NCBI GenBank assembly: GCA_035644495.1
Contig: DASQOM010000167.1
Location: 1-38,682 of the forward strand
Direction: 5' to 3'
From: JACQFK01 sp035644495
GTDB taxonomy: Bacteria > Planctomycetota > MHYJ01 > JACPRB01
DNA: 38,682 nucleotides
In this document: one piece after another, positions 15,890 to 22,997 of the stretch
How the letters are laid out: each line of letters opens with the position of its first letter
Position numbering within the stretch: the stretch's first letter is position 1
Position numbers and translations under genes: made by a program
Notes under the pieces: generated by a model
Database searches by the model: none
What the model was told of the DNA's origin: nothing
What the model saw: only the letters and a program-made list of their open reading frames with translations

Positions 15890-16189
15890 TTACTGGAAAT
15901 CGAAAACTTCCACGCGAAGCCAGTTTTTCTTGTTCCGCTTGATGAACACCTGGTGGCTCGCCGCCTCCTGGTAGGCGTCGTGGTCGGCCACGGTGTCGAA
16001 GCAGACGGTGAGGCCGACGTCGTAGGTCGCGTTGATCACGTCGCGGGCCTCTGTTTTTGCGGGCATGCCCGCCCAGAAGTGCTTCACGGTCGGGGTGTCG
16101 AGGTACTTGAGGGCGTCCTTCATCGTCTGCTTCGCCGCGCCCTTGGGGGCGTTCTTCTTCATCCAGAAGAACACGGTATGGACCAGCAT
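15890..16189 (-). CDS. Dabb-family (stress-responsive A/B barrel) protein
   Basis: The 99-residue cytoplasmic product starts MLVHTVFFWMKKNAP. The opening hydrophobic strand with His followed by WMKK, the central GLTVCFDTVADHDAYQEAASH and the C-terminal strand match the dimeric alpha/beta-barrel Dabb fold, at its usual length. AAGGAG lies 5 nt before the ATG at 16189, which rejects the far longer open frame upstream. Most Dabb proteins have no known reaction, although some plant members act in polyketide cyclisation and others in stress tolerance. It is divergent from the methyltransferase gene (105 nt between starts). Confidence 0.88.
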   Translation of the reverse strand: MLVHTVFFWMKKNAPKGAAKQTMKDALKYLDTPTVKHFWAGMPAKTEARDVINATYDVGLTVCFDTVADHDAYQEAASHQVFIKRNKKNWLRVEVFDFQ

Positions 16190-16294
16190 GGGGGCTCCTT
16201 GCAAAAGAGCGGGCACTCTACCGATCGCCGGGCGGAAAGGCAATGCTCCTCTGCGTCCCCCGTCGTGCCTATAATAGTCCCGGAGGAGCTGCGC

Positions 16295-17728
16295 ATGATC
16301 CGAGTCCCGGTCGTCCTCGCGGTGCTGCTGCTGGCCGCGCAGGATCCTCCGCGCTACGAGACGCGGGAGAAGCACGATCCGAACGGCATCAACAAGTGGT
16401 ATCTGGGCCGCGAGATCGCCCACGTCATGGGACCCGGCGGCATCCCCTGGCTGGACCGCCCCGAGCGCGAGGACGAGGAGAATCCCACGCGCTGCATCGA
16501 GGCGCTCAAGCTGAAGGCGGACGACGTCGTCGCGGACCTCGGCGCCGGCTCGGGCTTTTACAGCTTCCGGATGGCGGCCAAGGTCGGCGGGAAGGGGAGG
16601 ATCCTGGCCGTCGAGATCCAGGACGAGATGATCGCCGAGCTGAACAAGCGGATCGCGAAGCAGAAGATCACCAATGTCGACGTGATCAAAGGCACGGTCG
16701 ACGATCCGAAGCTTCCCGAGGCGGGCGTGGACCTGATCATCATGGTCGATGTCTATCACGAGCTGGAGTTCCCCTTCGAGGTGATGACGGCCGTGAAGAA
16801 GTCGCTCAAGCCCGGCGGCCGCGTTGCGCTTGTCGAGTTCCGCAAGGAGGATCGAAACGTCCCGATCAAGGACGTGCACAAGATGTCGGAGGAGCAGATC
16901 GGGAAGGAGATGGCCGCGGTGGGTCTGCGCCCCCTCGAGACGGTCGGGATCCTGCCCTGGCAGCATATCGCGGTCTATACGAACCGGGACGTCGACGCCG
17001 GCATCGAGCTGGGTTTCCGGCTCGCGATTCCCGAGGATCGCAAGGCGGACGCCTGGAAGATTTCGACGGCGGCCGAGACGGTGATGCGGAAGCGGCTCGA
17101 CGCGGCGGGCATCGCGGCCTACACGCTCAGTCTGCGCCAGGGCCTCTATGCGCTGCGGCTGCCCGGCGCGACGCCGGAGGACTCGGACAAGGCCAAGCGG
17201 CTGCTCGGCCGGGCCGGCCGGCTCCAGTTCCGCTCCGCGGCACCGCTGGACGTCCAGACGAAGTACGTGCAGGACAAGGTCGTGCCCGAGGGGTTCGCGG
17301 CCGTCGAGCGGGGAGAGTCCTCCGTGGGTGGAGAATATGAGGCCTATAAGGGATCGATCCTCCTGCGGAAGGAATCGGTGATCGAGGGCAGCCAGATCGT
17401 CGGGGCCCACGCGCAGGCGGAGCCGAGTCCCGGACGCGAGAAGCATTGGGTTGTCGCGATCGAGCTCGACGCGGACGGGGCGAAGCGTTTCGACGCGGAA
17501 GCGGCGATTCTGTACGAACGGAGGCCCACGGGACTGATCGCGATCCTGCTCGATGGCAAGGTACTGACGACGCCCGCCGTCCAGTCGCCCGTCTTCCGGG
17601 GCAAGTTGCAGATCTCCGGCCAGAAAGGCCAGGAGGAGGCGGCCTGGATGGCGCTGATCCTCAGGACGGGCGCGCTGCCCGTGCCGCTGGAGCTGGAGGC
17701 CGAGAGTCTCTACGGGCCGAGGAAGTAG
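16295..17728 (+). CDS. Exported SAM methyltransferase fused to a SecD-type P1 periplasmic domain
   Basis: The 477-residue product has a short hydrophobic leader (MIRVPVVLAVLLLAAQDPP), so it is probably exported. Residues 30-230 form a class I methyltransferase: motif I is VVADLGAGSGFYSFRMA, later VDVYHELEFPFEV, LKPGGRVALVEFR and LPWQHIAVY, as in a planctomycete family of predicted exported methyltransferases. From about residue 265 the sequence changes to the SecD P1 pattern: MRKRLDAAGIAAYTLSLRQG, LYALRLPG, AKRLLGRAGRLQFR, then after a variable stretch LIAILLDGKVLTTPAVQSP, GKLQISGQ and LILRTGALPVPLELEAES. It ends where SecD would enter its next membrane helix; no membrane segment follows. GGAGGAG precedes the ATG at 16295. 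Both halves are recognisable; the joint function is unknown. Confidence 0.9.
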   Translation: MIRVPVVLAVLLLAAQDPPRYETREKHDPNGINKWYLGREIAHVMGPGGIPWLDRPEREDEENPTRCIEALKLKADDVVADLGAGSGFYSFRMAAKVGGKGRILAVEIQDEMIAELNKRIAKQKITNVDVIKGTVDDPKLPEAGVDLIIMVDVYHELEFPFEVMTAVKKSLKPGGRVALVEFRKEDRNVPIKDVHKMSEEQIGKEMAAVGLRPLETVGILPWQHIAVYTNRDVDAGIELGFRLAIPEDRKADAWKISTAAETVMRKRLDAAGIAAYTLSLRQGLYALRLPGATPEDSDKAKRLLGRAGRLQFRSAAPLDVQTKYVQDKVVPEGFAAVERGESSVGGEYEAYKGSILLRKESVIEGSQIVGAHAQAEPSPGREKHWVVAIELDADGAKRFDAEAAILYERRPTGLIAILLDGKVLTTPAVQSPVFRGKLQISGQKGQEEAAWMALILRTGALPVPLELEAESLYGPRK

Positions 17729-17737
17729 GGAGCGGCG

Positions 17738-20179
17738 CTACCAGCGGGCTTCCTGCAGGAGGAGCTCACTGGCCTCCTCGTGCGGAATCGGCTTGGAGAA
17801 GAGCCAGCCCTGCCCGTAGCCGCACTTGAGGCGCCGCAGCAGCGAGAGCTGGTCGTTGCTCTCGATCCCCTCGGCGATCACGCGCATGCCCAGGTTGTGC
17901 GCCAGCGTCACGATCGCCTGCACGATCTCGTGCCCCTCCGCTTTCGGCCCCAGCCGGCTGACGAAGGAGCGGTCGATCTTGACCGCGTCGATCGGGAACC
18001 GCTGCAGATAGCTGAGCGAGGAGTAGCCCGTGCCGAAGTCGTCGAGGTAGATCCGCGCGCCGAGCTTGCGCATCTCGCGGAGCATCGCCCCCGCCGTCGA
18101 CGTGTTGTCGATCAGCACGCCCTCCGTGATCTCGATGCCGAGGCTCTCCCCCGGCAGGCCGCTCTCGTTGATGGCGCCGCGGATGATGTCGACCAGGTCG
18201 GAGTGGTGGAACTGCTTGGCGGAGAGGTTGACGCTGACCGTCAGGCGCTCTCCGTCCGGATACTTCTGCTGCCAGTCGCGCACCTCTCGGCAGGCGCGGC
18301 GCAGCACCCAGCGGTCGATCGCGATGATGAGGCCCGCGTCCTCGGCGACGCCCATGAAGTCGAAGGGGGGAATGATGCCGCGCTCGGGGTGCTGCCAGCG
18401 CACCAGCGCCTCGAAGCCGTCGATGCGGCCGGTGGCCAGCGAGACGATGGGCATATAGAACACCCGGAACTCCTCGCGTTCGATCGCCTGGCGCAGCTCG
18501 TTCTCGATCTTGAGCAGGCTGACCGCTCGCGCGTGCATGGCGCTGTCGAAGACCTCGTGCCGCGCGCGGCCCTCCGACTTGGCCCGATACATCGCCGTGT
18601 CCGCGTCGCGGAGCACGTCCTCGGCCTTCTCATAGCCCGTCTGGCTCATCGCGATGCCGATCGACGCCGTGCAGACGACCTCCTGGCTCTCGAGCTTGAT
18701 CGGGGTCTTGAGCGAGGCCTGGATGCGCTCGGCGACCCGGACCGCGTCGCCGGGCTCGAGGACGTCCTCGAGCAGGATCGCGAATTCGTCGCCGCCGAGG
18801 CGCGCGACGGTGTCGCCGGGCCGGACGGCCTGCTCGAGGCGCCGCGCGGTCTCGATGAGCAGCTGGTCTCCGGCGCTGTGGCCCATGGAGTCGTTCACGA
18901 GCTTGAAGCGGTCGAGGTCGAGGAAGAGGACGCCGAAGAGGCGGTCCTTCTCGCGACGGGAGTGTTTGATGCGGTGGCTCAGGCGGTCGACGAACAGCGT
19001 GCGGTTGGGGAGGCCGGTGAGGGCGTCGTGGAGCGCGTCGTGGATGAGCTGCTCCTCGGCGAGCTTGCGCTGGGTGGTGTCGGACTGCGCGCCGACCATG
19101 CGGTACGCGCGGCCGCTGCCGTTGCGGACGGCGAGGCCCCGGCTGAGGACCCAGCGGTAGCCGCGGTCCTTATGGCGCATGCGGTGCTCGCTTTCGAAGG
19201 TCACGGTGCGGCCTTCGAGGTGGTCCGTGAGCAGGGACTGGACCTGGGCGAGGTCGTCGGGGTGGACGCGACGGAACCACTCGAAGGGGGTGTTGCCGAT
19301 ATCCTCGTCCACGCAGCCGAGCATGGCCTTCCAGCGCTCGGAGTAATAGACCTCGTTGGTCTTGAGGTTCCAGTCCCAGAGGCCGTCGTTGACGCTCTGC
19401 GCGGCGAGAGCGTAGCGCTCCTCGCTGGCGCGGAGGGCCTCTTCGGCCTGCTTGCGCTCGGTGATGTCGACCGCCATGCCGCCGATGTAGCGCTGGCCGG
19501 GGCCCGCGTCGACGGGGAACTGCAGGAGCCACCAGTGCTGACGGACCTTGTCGGGTCCGGAGAGGGTCTCGTAGAGCTGGCGGGGCTTGCCGGACTCGAG
19601 GACGGCGCGGTCGTTCTCGGCGAGCTGCCGGGCGGTCTCGGCGGTCCAGGGCTCGGGGCCCGTCTTGCCGGCGATCTCGTCGCGGCGGACGTTGAAGGTG
19701 AGCTCGTAGGGGGCGTTGACGTAGACGTAGCGGCTCTGCTCGTCCTTGATCCACGCGACGGTGGGGCTGTTGTCCATGAAGGCCTTGAAGCGCTGTTCGC
19801 TTTCGAGCAGCTGGGCGAGGACGAGGTCGGTGGAGCGGCGGTGGAGGACCCCGACCATGATGACGATGGCGGGGGTGATGGCGGAGAGGATGAAGAGGCG
19901 TTCGAGGTCGTCGGTTTCGTAGCGGAAGGGGTGGCCGGTCCTGGAGAAGGCGAGGGCGAAGTAGATCCAGGAGATGCCGGCGCTGGTGAGGCCGGGGCGG
20001 AGGCCGCCGGCGAAGGCGGAGAAGGCGACGATGAGGACGAGGAGGGAGGAGGAGCTCTGGGGGGAGAAGCCGTAACTGGACAGGAAGGCGAGGACGCCGG
20101 CGGTGGCGGCGGTGAGAAGGGGACCGCCGACCCGGCTCCAGTTGGCGCTCCGGACAATGTTCAGCGCGGGTTTGATCAT
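17738..20179 (-). CDS. Membrane PAS-PAS-GGDEF-EAL cyclic-di-GMP signalling protein
   Basis: The 813-residue protein begins with a membrane region (about 20-115, three to four hydrophobic helices including LLTAATAGVLAFLSSYGF and LFILSAITPAIVIMVGVL) that resembles a DUF4118-type sensor module. Two PAS domains follow (about 125-245 and 250-370), the first ending GGMAVDITERKQAEEAL. GGDEF is intact (RLGGDEF, 462-466) with the inhibitory RPGD five residues before it. EAL is intact: E590 in FEALVRW, SVNLSAKQF, IEITE, YLDDFGTGYSS, VKIDRSF, IAEGIE. It could make and break c-di-GMP in response to a membrane or small-molecule signal. A GGGGAGA box abuts the ATG at 20179. It converges on the methyltransferase-SecD gene with 9 nt between stops. 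Confidence 0.95.
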   Translation of the reverse strand: MIKPALNIVRSANWSRVGGPLLTAATAGVLAFLSSYGFSPQSSSSLLVLIVAFSAFAGGLRPGLTSAGISWIYFALAFSRTGHPFRYETDDLERLFILSAITPAIVIMVGVLHRRSTDLVLAQLLESEQRFKAFMDNSPTVAWIKDEQSRYVYVNAPYELTFNVRRDEIAGKTGPEPWTAETARQLAENDRAVLESGKPRQLYETLSGPDKVRQHWWLLQFPVDAGPGQRYIGGMAVDITERKQAEEALRASEERYALAAQSVNDGLWDWNLKTNEVYYSERWKAMLGCVDEDIGNTPFEWFRRVHPDDLAQVQSLLTDHLEGRTVTFESEHRMRHKDRGYRWVLSRGLAVRNGSGRAYRMVGAQSDTTQRKLAEEQLIHDALHDALTGLPNRTLFVDRLSHRIKHSRREKDRLFGVLFLDLDRFKLVNDSMGHSAGDQLLIETARRLEQAVRPGDTVARLGGDEFAILLEDVLEPGDAVRVAERIQASLKTPIKLESQEVVCTASIGIAMSQTGYEKAEDVLRDADTAMYRAKSEGRARHEVFDSAMHARAVSLLKIENELRQAIEREEFRVFYMPIVSLATGRIDGFEALVRWQHPERGIIPPFDFMGVAEDAGLIIAIDRWVLRRACREVRDWQQKYPDGERLTVSVNLSAKQFHHSDLVDIIRGAINESGLPGESLGIEITEGVLIDNTSTAGAMLREMRKLGARIYLDDFGTGYSSLSYLQRFPIDAVKIDRSFVSRLGPKAEGHEIVQAIVTLAHNLGMRVIAEGIESNDQLSLLRRLKCGYGQGWLFSKPIPHEEASELLLQEARW

Positions 20180-20307
20180 TCTCCCCGATCGATTCCCGAT
20201 GATAGGCCCATAAAGTATAACCGCGCGTGTGAGTTTGGCTGTTCTGGAATGGGATTACGCGAAGAAATGCGCGGAGCGGTCCCACGGATGCGGAACCCCG
20301 CGCCCCG

Positions 20308-20673
20308 TCAGCCCCCCGCGCGCTTCGACCGGAACCCGTGCTCCAGGAGGATCCCCTCCAGCGCCTCCCGGTGGTCGCCTTGCAGCTCGATCGTGAACCC
20401 CTTCACCGCGCCGCCCGTGCCCAGGCGCCGCTTCAGCTCGCGCGCGAACGCGCCCATGTCGAATCCGCCCTTCGCGAAGCCCTCGAGGATGATGAGCTCC
20501 CGTCCGCCGCCCCGCTTCTCGCGGCGCATCTTGATGATTTCGGAACGGAGTTTCTTCGCCGCCGGAGCTGCGGCGGGCGGGGGAGCATCCGGCGGGCCGG
20601 GAGGAAGGGGAGGGCAGGAGCAGGCGGGCGGCGGCAGCGTTCCGCACTGCGGACAGGGCACCGCGATCGGCAT
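20308..20673 (-). CDS. yciH: SUI1/eIF1-like (YciH-type) translation factor
   Basis: The 121-residue protein starts MPIAVPCPQCGTLPP, a short Cys-rich lead with CPQC and CSC, then a proline/alanine linker. From about residue 40 the SUI1 domain follows: KMRREKRGGGRELIILEGF, RRLGTGGAVKGFTIELQGDH, matching the K.R..K.G.G..VT...G and CGTGG.VK.G.IE.QGD patterns of the eIF1/YciH family. It probably monitors start-codon choice on the 30S subunit. The Cys-rich lead is an uncommon addition. The start codon has no Shine-Dalgarno and sits in a perfect hairpin with a TATCAT box 7 nt upstream. It lies 40 nt after the pirin gene on the same strand. Confidence 0.9.
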   Translation of the reverse strand: MPIAVPCPQCGTLPPPACSCPPLPPGPPDAPPPAAAPAAKKLRSEIIKMRREKRGGGRELIILEGFAKGGFDMGAFARELKRRLGTGGAVKGFTIELQGDHREALEGILLEHGFRSKRAGG

Positions 20674-20700
20674 GCCCGGGATGATACCGGGGCATGCCGA
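20667..20700 (-). promoter_or_regulatory. Hairpin over the yciH-like start codon, with leaderless -10 candidate
   Basis: Arms TCGGCATGCCC (extending to 20679) and GGGCATGCCGA (20690-20700) pair perfectly over 11 bp, or 13 bp with one bulged G. The ATG of the SUI1 gene (20673-20671) is inside the left arm. The loop holds TATCAT on the minus strand (20686-20681), 7 nt before the ATG, which could serve as a -10 box for a leaderless transcript. If transcription starts upstream, the start codon would be hidden in the stem. Confidence 0.55.
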
Positions 20701-20713
20701 CCGCCGCCAGAGA

Positions 20714-21412
20714 TCAGTTCAGGTCGAAGACCAGGACCTCGGAGTCCGCCGAGGCCGACAGCTCCAGTTCCTTCTCTCCGCTCACCGACGCGCCGTCGCC
20801 GGCCTTGAGGACCTTGCCGTTCAGCGCGACGGCGCCGCTCGCGACCTGCACCCAGGCGAAGCGTCCGGTCTTCAGCGGATGCGAGACCTTGCCGCCCTTG
20901 GAGAGCAGGGTCGTATAGAGCTCGGCGTCCTGGTTGATGGTCAGCGAGCCTTCGCGGCCGTCGCGGGAGGCGACCAGTCGGAGCTTGTCGCTGCGCTCCT
21001 TCGCGGGGAACTCCTTCTGCTCGTAGCCGGGCTGGACCCCCTTCTTCTCGGGATAGATCCAGATCTGGAGGAAGTGCACGGGCTCCGTGCGGGACGGGTT
21101 GTACTCGCTGTGGAGCACGCCGGTGCCGGCGCTCATGCGCTGGACTTCGCCGGGCCTGATGATGGACGATGTCCCCATGTTGTCTTTGTGCTCGAGGGCG
21201 CCCTCCAGCACGTAGGAGAGGATCTCCATGTCCCGGTGCGGATGCGTCCCGAAGCCCTGGCCCTCGCGGACCCGGTCCTCGTTGATGACGCGGAGCGAGC
21301 GGAAGCCCATCTGGTCGGGGTCGTGGTAGTCGGCGAACGAGAACGTGTGCCGCGAGTCCAGCCAGCCGTGCTCGGCGTGGCCGCGGTCGTCGGATTTGCG
21401 GATCGTGATCAT
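20714..21412 (-). CDS. Pirin-family protein (YhhW-like, cupin)
   Basis: The 232-residue product starts MITIRKSDDRGHAEHGWLDS. The N-terminal cupin carries the metal motif FGTHPHRDMEILSYVLEG, then SAGTGVLHSEYNPS and HFLQIWIYPEK, with the His/Glu ligands of pirins intact. The second cupin (about 140-232) is less conserved, as usual. YhhW and related bacterial pirins have quercetin 2,3-dioxygenase activity in vitro, but their physiological role is open. The start overlaps the doxX stop in an ATGA junction, so the two are translationally coupled and lie in one operon behind the MarR-type sites. A defence role against electrophiles or quinones fits the operon. Confidence 0.92.
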   Translation of the reverse strand: MITIRKSDDRGHAEHGWLDSRHTFSFADYHDPDQMGFRSLRVINEDRVREGQGFGTHPHRDMEILSYVLEGALEHKDNMGTSSIIRPGEVQRMSAGTGVLHSEYNPSRTEPVHFLQIWIYPEKKGVQPGYEQKEFPAKERSDKLRLVASRDGREGSLTINQDAELYTTLLSKGGKVSHPLKTGRFAWVQVASGAVALNGKVLKAGDGASVSGEKELELSASADSEVLVFDLN

Positions 21413-21852
21413 GGATTCATTCCATAGCTGTTTTCCTGCCCGCGGGCAAGAAGGTTGTCGATCGAGAAACGGCCGGCGCCGGTCAGCGCGAGGGCCACGA
21501 AGGCGGCGCCCAGGTTGAGCGCGTACTCCCGTCCGGGCGGGGTGTTCGTGATGAAGTACCCCGAATGGGCGAGGAAGGCCGCGACGGCCATGTTGAAGGC
21601 GAGCGGGATCGCCGCCAGGCGCGTGAGCAGACCGAGGGCGATCAGCAGACCGCCCGCCAGCTCGGTGCCGGCGCTCAGCCAGGCCGACGCGTAGGGGGCC
21701 GGGGCGCCCAGCTTCTCCAGCAGGCCCGCGAAGCCGGAGACGCCGAAGACGAAGAATTTCTGCCAGCCGTGGGCCATGAGACCGAGGCCCAGGAACAACC
21801 TCAGGACGAGCAATCCCGCCGAGGTCGCCTTGTCTTTCGTGAGGGGGTTCAT
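21409..21852 (-). CDS. DoxX-family membrane protein
   Basis: The 147-residue product starts MNPLTKDKATSAGLLVLRLF. Four hydrophobic helices (about 15-35, 55-80, 85-105 and 115-135) carry the DoxX pattern GLLVLRLFLGLGLMAHGWQK and AGGLLIALGLLTRLAAIPLA. AAGGAGGG lies 5 nt before the ATG at 21852, so the longer upstream frame that reads through the operator is rejected. DoxX proteins are inner-membrane proteins linked in other bacteria to quinone, thiosulfate or redox stress functions. It is the first gene of a doxX-pirin operon downstream of a MarR gene and next to MarR-type palindromes. MarR-regulated DoxX with pirin is a common redox-stress module. Confidence 0.9.
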   Translation of the reverse strand: MNPLTKDKATSAGLLVLRLFLGLGLMAHGWQKFFVFGVSGFAGLLEKLGAPAPYASAWLSAGTELAGGLLIALGLLTRLAAIPLAFNMAVAAFLAHSGYFITNTPPGREYALNLGAAFVALALTGAGRFSIDNLLARGQENSYGMNP

Positions 21853-21891
21853 GACACCCTCCTTTCTTCCTCCAGAACCCGGTTCCCCGGA

Positions 21892-21930
21892 GATATATTC
21901 CATGGAAAGTATTATCATGGAGACTAATGG
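21892..21930 (-). promoter_or_regulatory. MarR-type operators in front of doxX
   Basis: A 10-bp perfect palindrome TTCCATGGAA (21898-21907) sits within a 22-bp site (21892-21913) sharing ATA, TCCATGG, AA and TATT at matching positions with the marR upstream site at 22427-22448. A second, less perfect copy, TATCATGGAGACTA, follows at 21913-21926. GATAAT (minus, 21918-21913 region) could be the doxX -10. Two nearby sites suggest cooperative repression. Confidence 0.65.
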
Positions 21931-21934
21931 GATC

Positions 21935-21961
21935 AAAAAAAATCACCTGGCGCCGCCCGGT
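21935..21961 (-). terminator. Candidate terminator overlapping the marR stop
   Basis: ACC, one mismatch, GGC, a 3-nt loop, GCC, one mismatch, GGT (21945-21961) fold into a short stem, followed on the minus strand by eight T (21942-21935). It would end the marR transcript and separate it from doxX, whose own operators lie just beyond. The stem is short, so efficiency is uncertain. Confidence 0.6.
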
Positions 21962-22419
21962 TCCGAGCGGACCGCGTCGAGCATCCCGATCAGCGTGTCC
22001 ACCTGGGCCCTGGACAGGGAGGCGAGGCCCCCGGCGTCGATGTCGTCGACGGTCGTCGAGATCCCGTTCACGAGGTCCAGGCCCCGGGGCGTCAGCTTGA
22101 CGACGACGATGCGGCGGTCCCGGTCGTGGTCGCAGCGGGACACGAGCTTCTTCTGGACCAGCTTGTCGATGAGGCGGGTGATGTTGGGGGCGCGGGTGAT
22201 CATGCGGGAGGCGATCTCCAGGGTGGGGAGGCTGCGGTCGGGGGCGCCCCGGAGGATGCGGAGGACGTTGTACTGCTCGGGGGAGACCTGGTGGGGAAGC
22301 AGCGCGGCTTCGATGCGGCCGCGGAGGACGTCGGCGGTGCGGAGGAGCGCGATGACGGCCTCCTGGCGCGGATCCGGGTACCGCCGGGACTGCTTCAGCT
22401 CATCGTAGATCTTTCCCAT
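21943..22419 (-). CDS. MarR-family transcriptional regulator
   Basis: The 158-residue product starts MGKIYDELKQSRRYPDPRQE. The winged helix (about 45-115) has VSPEQYNVLRILRGAP, SLPTLEIASRMITRAPNITR and the wing LVSRCDHDRDRRIVVVKLTP, all diagnostic of MarR. The N- and C-terminal helices would make the dimer. Basic residues in the recognition helix and wing are intact. There is no Shine-Dalgarno; a TACTAT box lies 8 nt before the ATG. Palindromes on both its own upstream side (22427-22448) and in front of doxX (21892-21913) share a CCATGG core, so it likely represses itself and the doxX-pirin operon, releasing on a phenolic or oxidising signal. Confidence 0.93.
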   Translation of the reverse strand: MGKIYDELKQSRRYPDPRQEAVIALLRTADVLRGRIEAALLPHQVSPEQYNVLRILRGAPDRSLPTLEIASRMITRAPNITRLIDKLVQKKLVSRCDHDRDRRIVVVKLTPRGLDLVNGISTTVDDIDAGGLASLSRAQVDTLIGMLDAVRSEPGGAR

Positions 22420-22426
22420 CCCAGGT

Positions 22427-22456
22427 AATAGTATCCATGGGAACTATTGAGGTCCA
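22427..22456 (-). promoter_or_regulatory. marR promoter with overlapping operator
   Basis: AATAGT (22427-22432) and ACTATT (22443-22448) are exact inverted arms around a CCATGG core, giving a 22-bp near-perfect palindrome. On the minus strand TGGACC (22456-22451), 17 nt and TACTAT (22433-22428) make a promoter that the palindrome covers. TACTAT is 8 nt from the marR ATG, so the transcript may be leaderless or nearly so. Autoregulation follows if MarR binds here. Confidence 0.7.
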
Positions 22457-22488
22457 GGGGAAAATCCCGGATTGCGGGGGCCCGGCGA

Positions 22489-22881
22489 TTATTTCGCCTG
22501 GGGCCGGGTGCGGACGATCCTCGGCGGCTTGCCGCACTCGGGGCACTTCACCTGGGCGCTGTCGATCGCCTTCGTGCAGGCGAAGCAGACGAACTCGGAG
22601 TTGCCCGAATTCCAGTAGAAGTAGTTCAGCTCGCCGCACGAGGGGCACTTGGAGATGAAGACTTCCTTGTCCTCGTGCTTGTCGCTGTTGGCGCAGACGA
22701 ACATGATGGCGCCGGTCTGGTCCTTGGGGATGCCGTCCCGCTCCTCCGGGATCTCGCGGCTGGGGAGAATGCTGGCTTTTGCGATCTTGGTATGGGGCTT
22801 GGCGACGACTTCCGGCTGTTCCCCCTTGGAGGCGCAGGCCGCCAGGCTGCAGATCGTCAGAAGCGCGGCGATTCTCTTCAT
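22489..22881 (-). CDS. Zinc-ribbon lipoprotein of unknown function
   Basis: The 130-residue product starts MKRIAALLTICSLAACASKG, a lipoprotein signal with lipobox LAAC and Ser/Lys after the Cys. The mature part has a linker, then three Cys pairs: CPSCGE, CFACTK and CPECGK in the last 50 residues, i.e. a double zinc ribbon like those of rubredoxin-type or double zinc-ribbon domains. GAGGAA lies 4 nt before the ATG at 22881. A zinc ribbon tethered outside the cytoplasm is unusual because such cysteines oxidise; it may hold metal or sit at the membrane. It is divergent from the FAH gene with a perfect inverted repeat between them. Confidence 0.82.
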   Translation of the reverse strand: MKRIAALLTICSLAACASKGEQPEVVAKPHTKIAKASILPSREIPEERDGIPKDQTGAIMFVCANSDKHEDKEVFISKCPSCGELNYFYWNSGNSEFVCFACTKAIDSAQVKCPECGKPPRIVRTRPQAK

Positions 22882-22909
22882 GCATTCCTCATGGTTAAAC
22901 CCTTTCCGT

Positions 22910-22958
22910 AGTATACCCTTTACGACCGAGGAACAAAATAGACCGTCCATTTTGTTCC
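22910..22958. promoter_or_regulatory. Perfect 10-bp inverted repeat in the divergent lipoprotein/FAH promoter region
   Basis: GGAACAAAAT (22930-22939) and ATTTTGTTCC (22949-22958) are exact inverted arms with a 9-nt spacer, 19 bp centre to centre. The left arm overlaps a candidate -35 (TTGTTC, minus, 22936-22931) placed 15 nt from TATACT (minus, 22915-22910) for the lipoprotein gene. A rightward -10 candidate TAGAAT lies at 22964-22969. This looks like an operator for an unlinked regulator controlling the FAH gene, the lipoprotein, or both. Confidence 0.6.
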
Positions 22959-22997
22959 TGGAGTAGAATGCCCCCCGATTCGGAGGAAACCCCCGCC

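Noticed and set aside
16270..16275. TATAAT before the methyltransferase-SecD gene
   Set aside because: A consensus -10, but no -35 at 16-18 nt and a start there would put the ribosome site at the very 5' end; kept as a weak possibility only.
17780..21427. A 1215-codon rightward open frame
   Set aside because: It spans four real leftward genes with clear domains and their intergenic gaps, and its translation is low-complexity.
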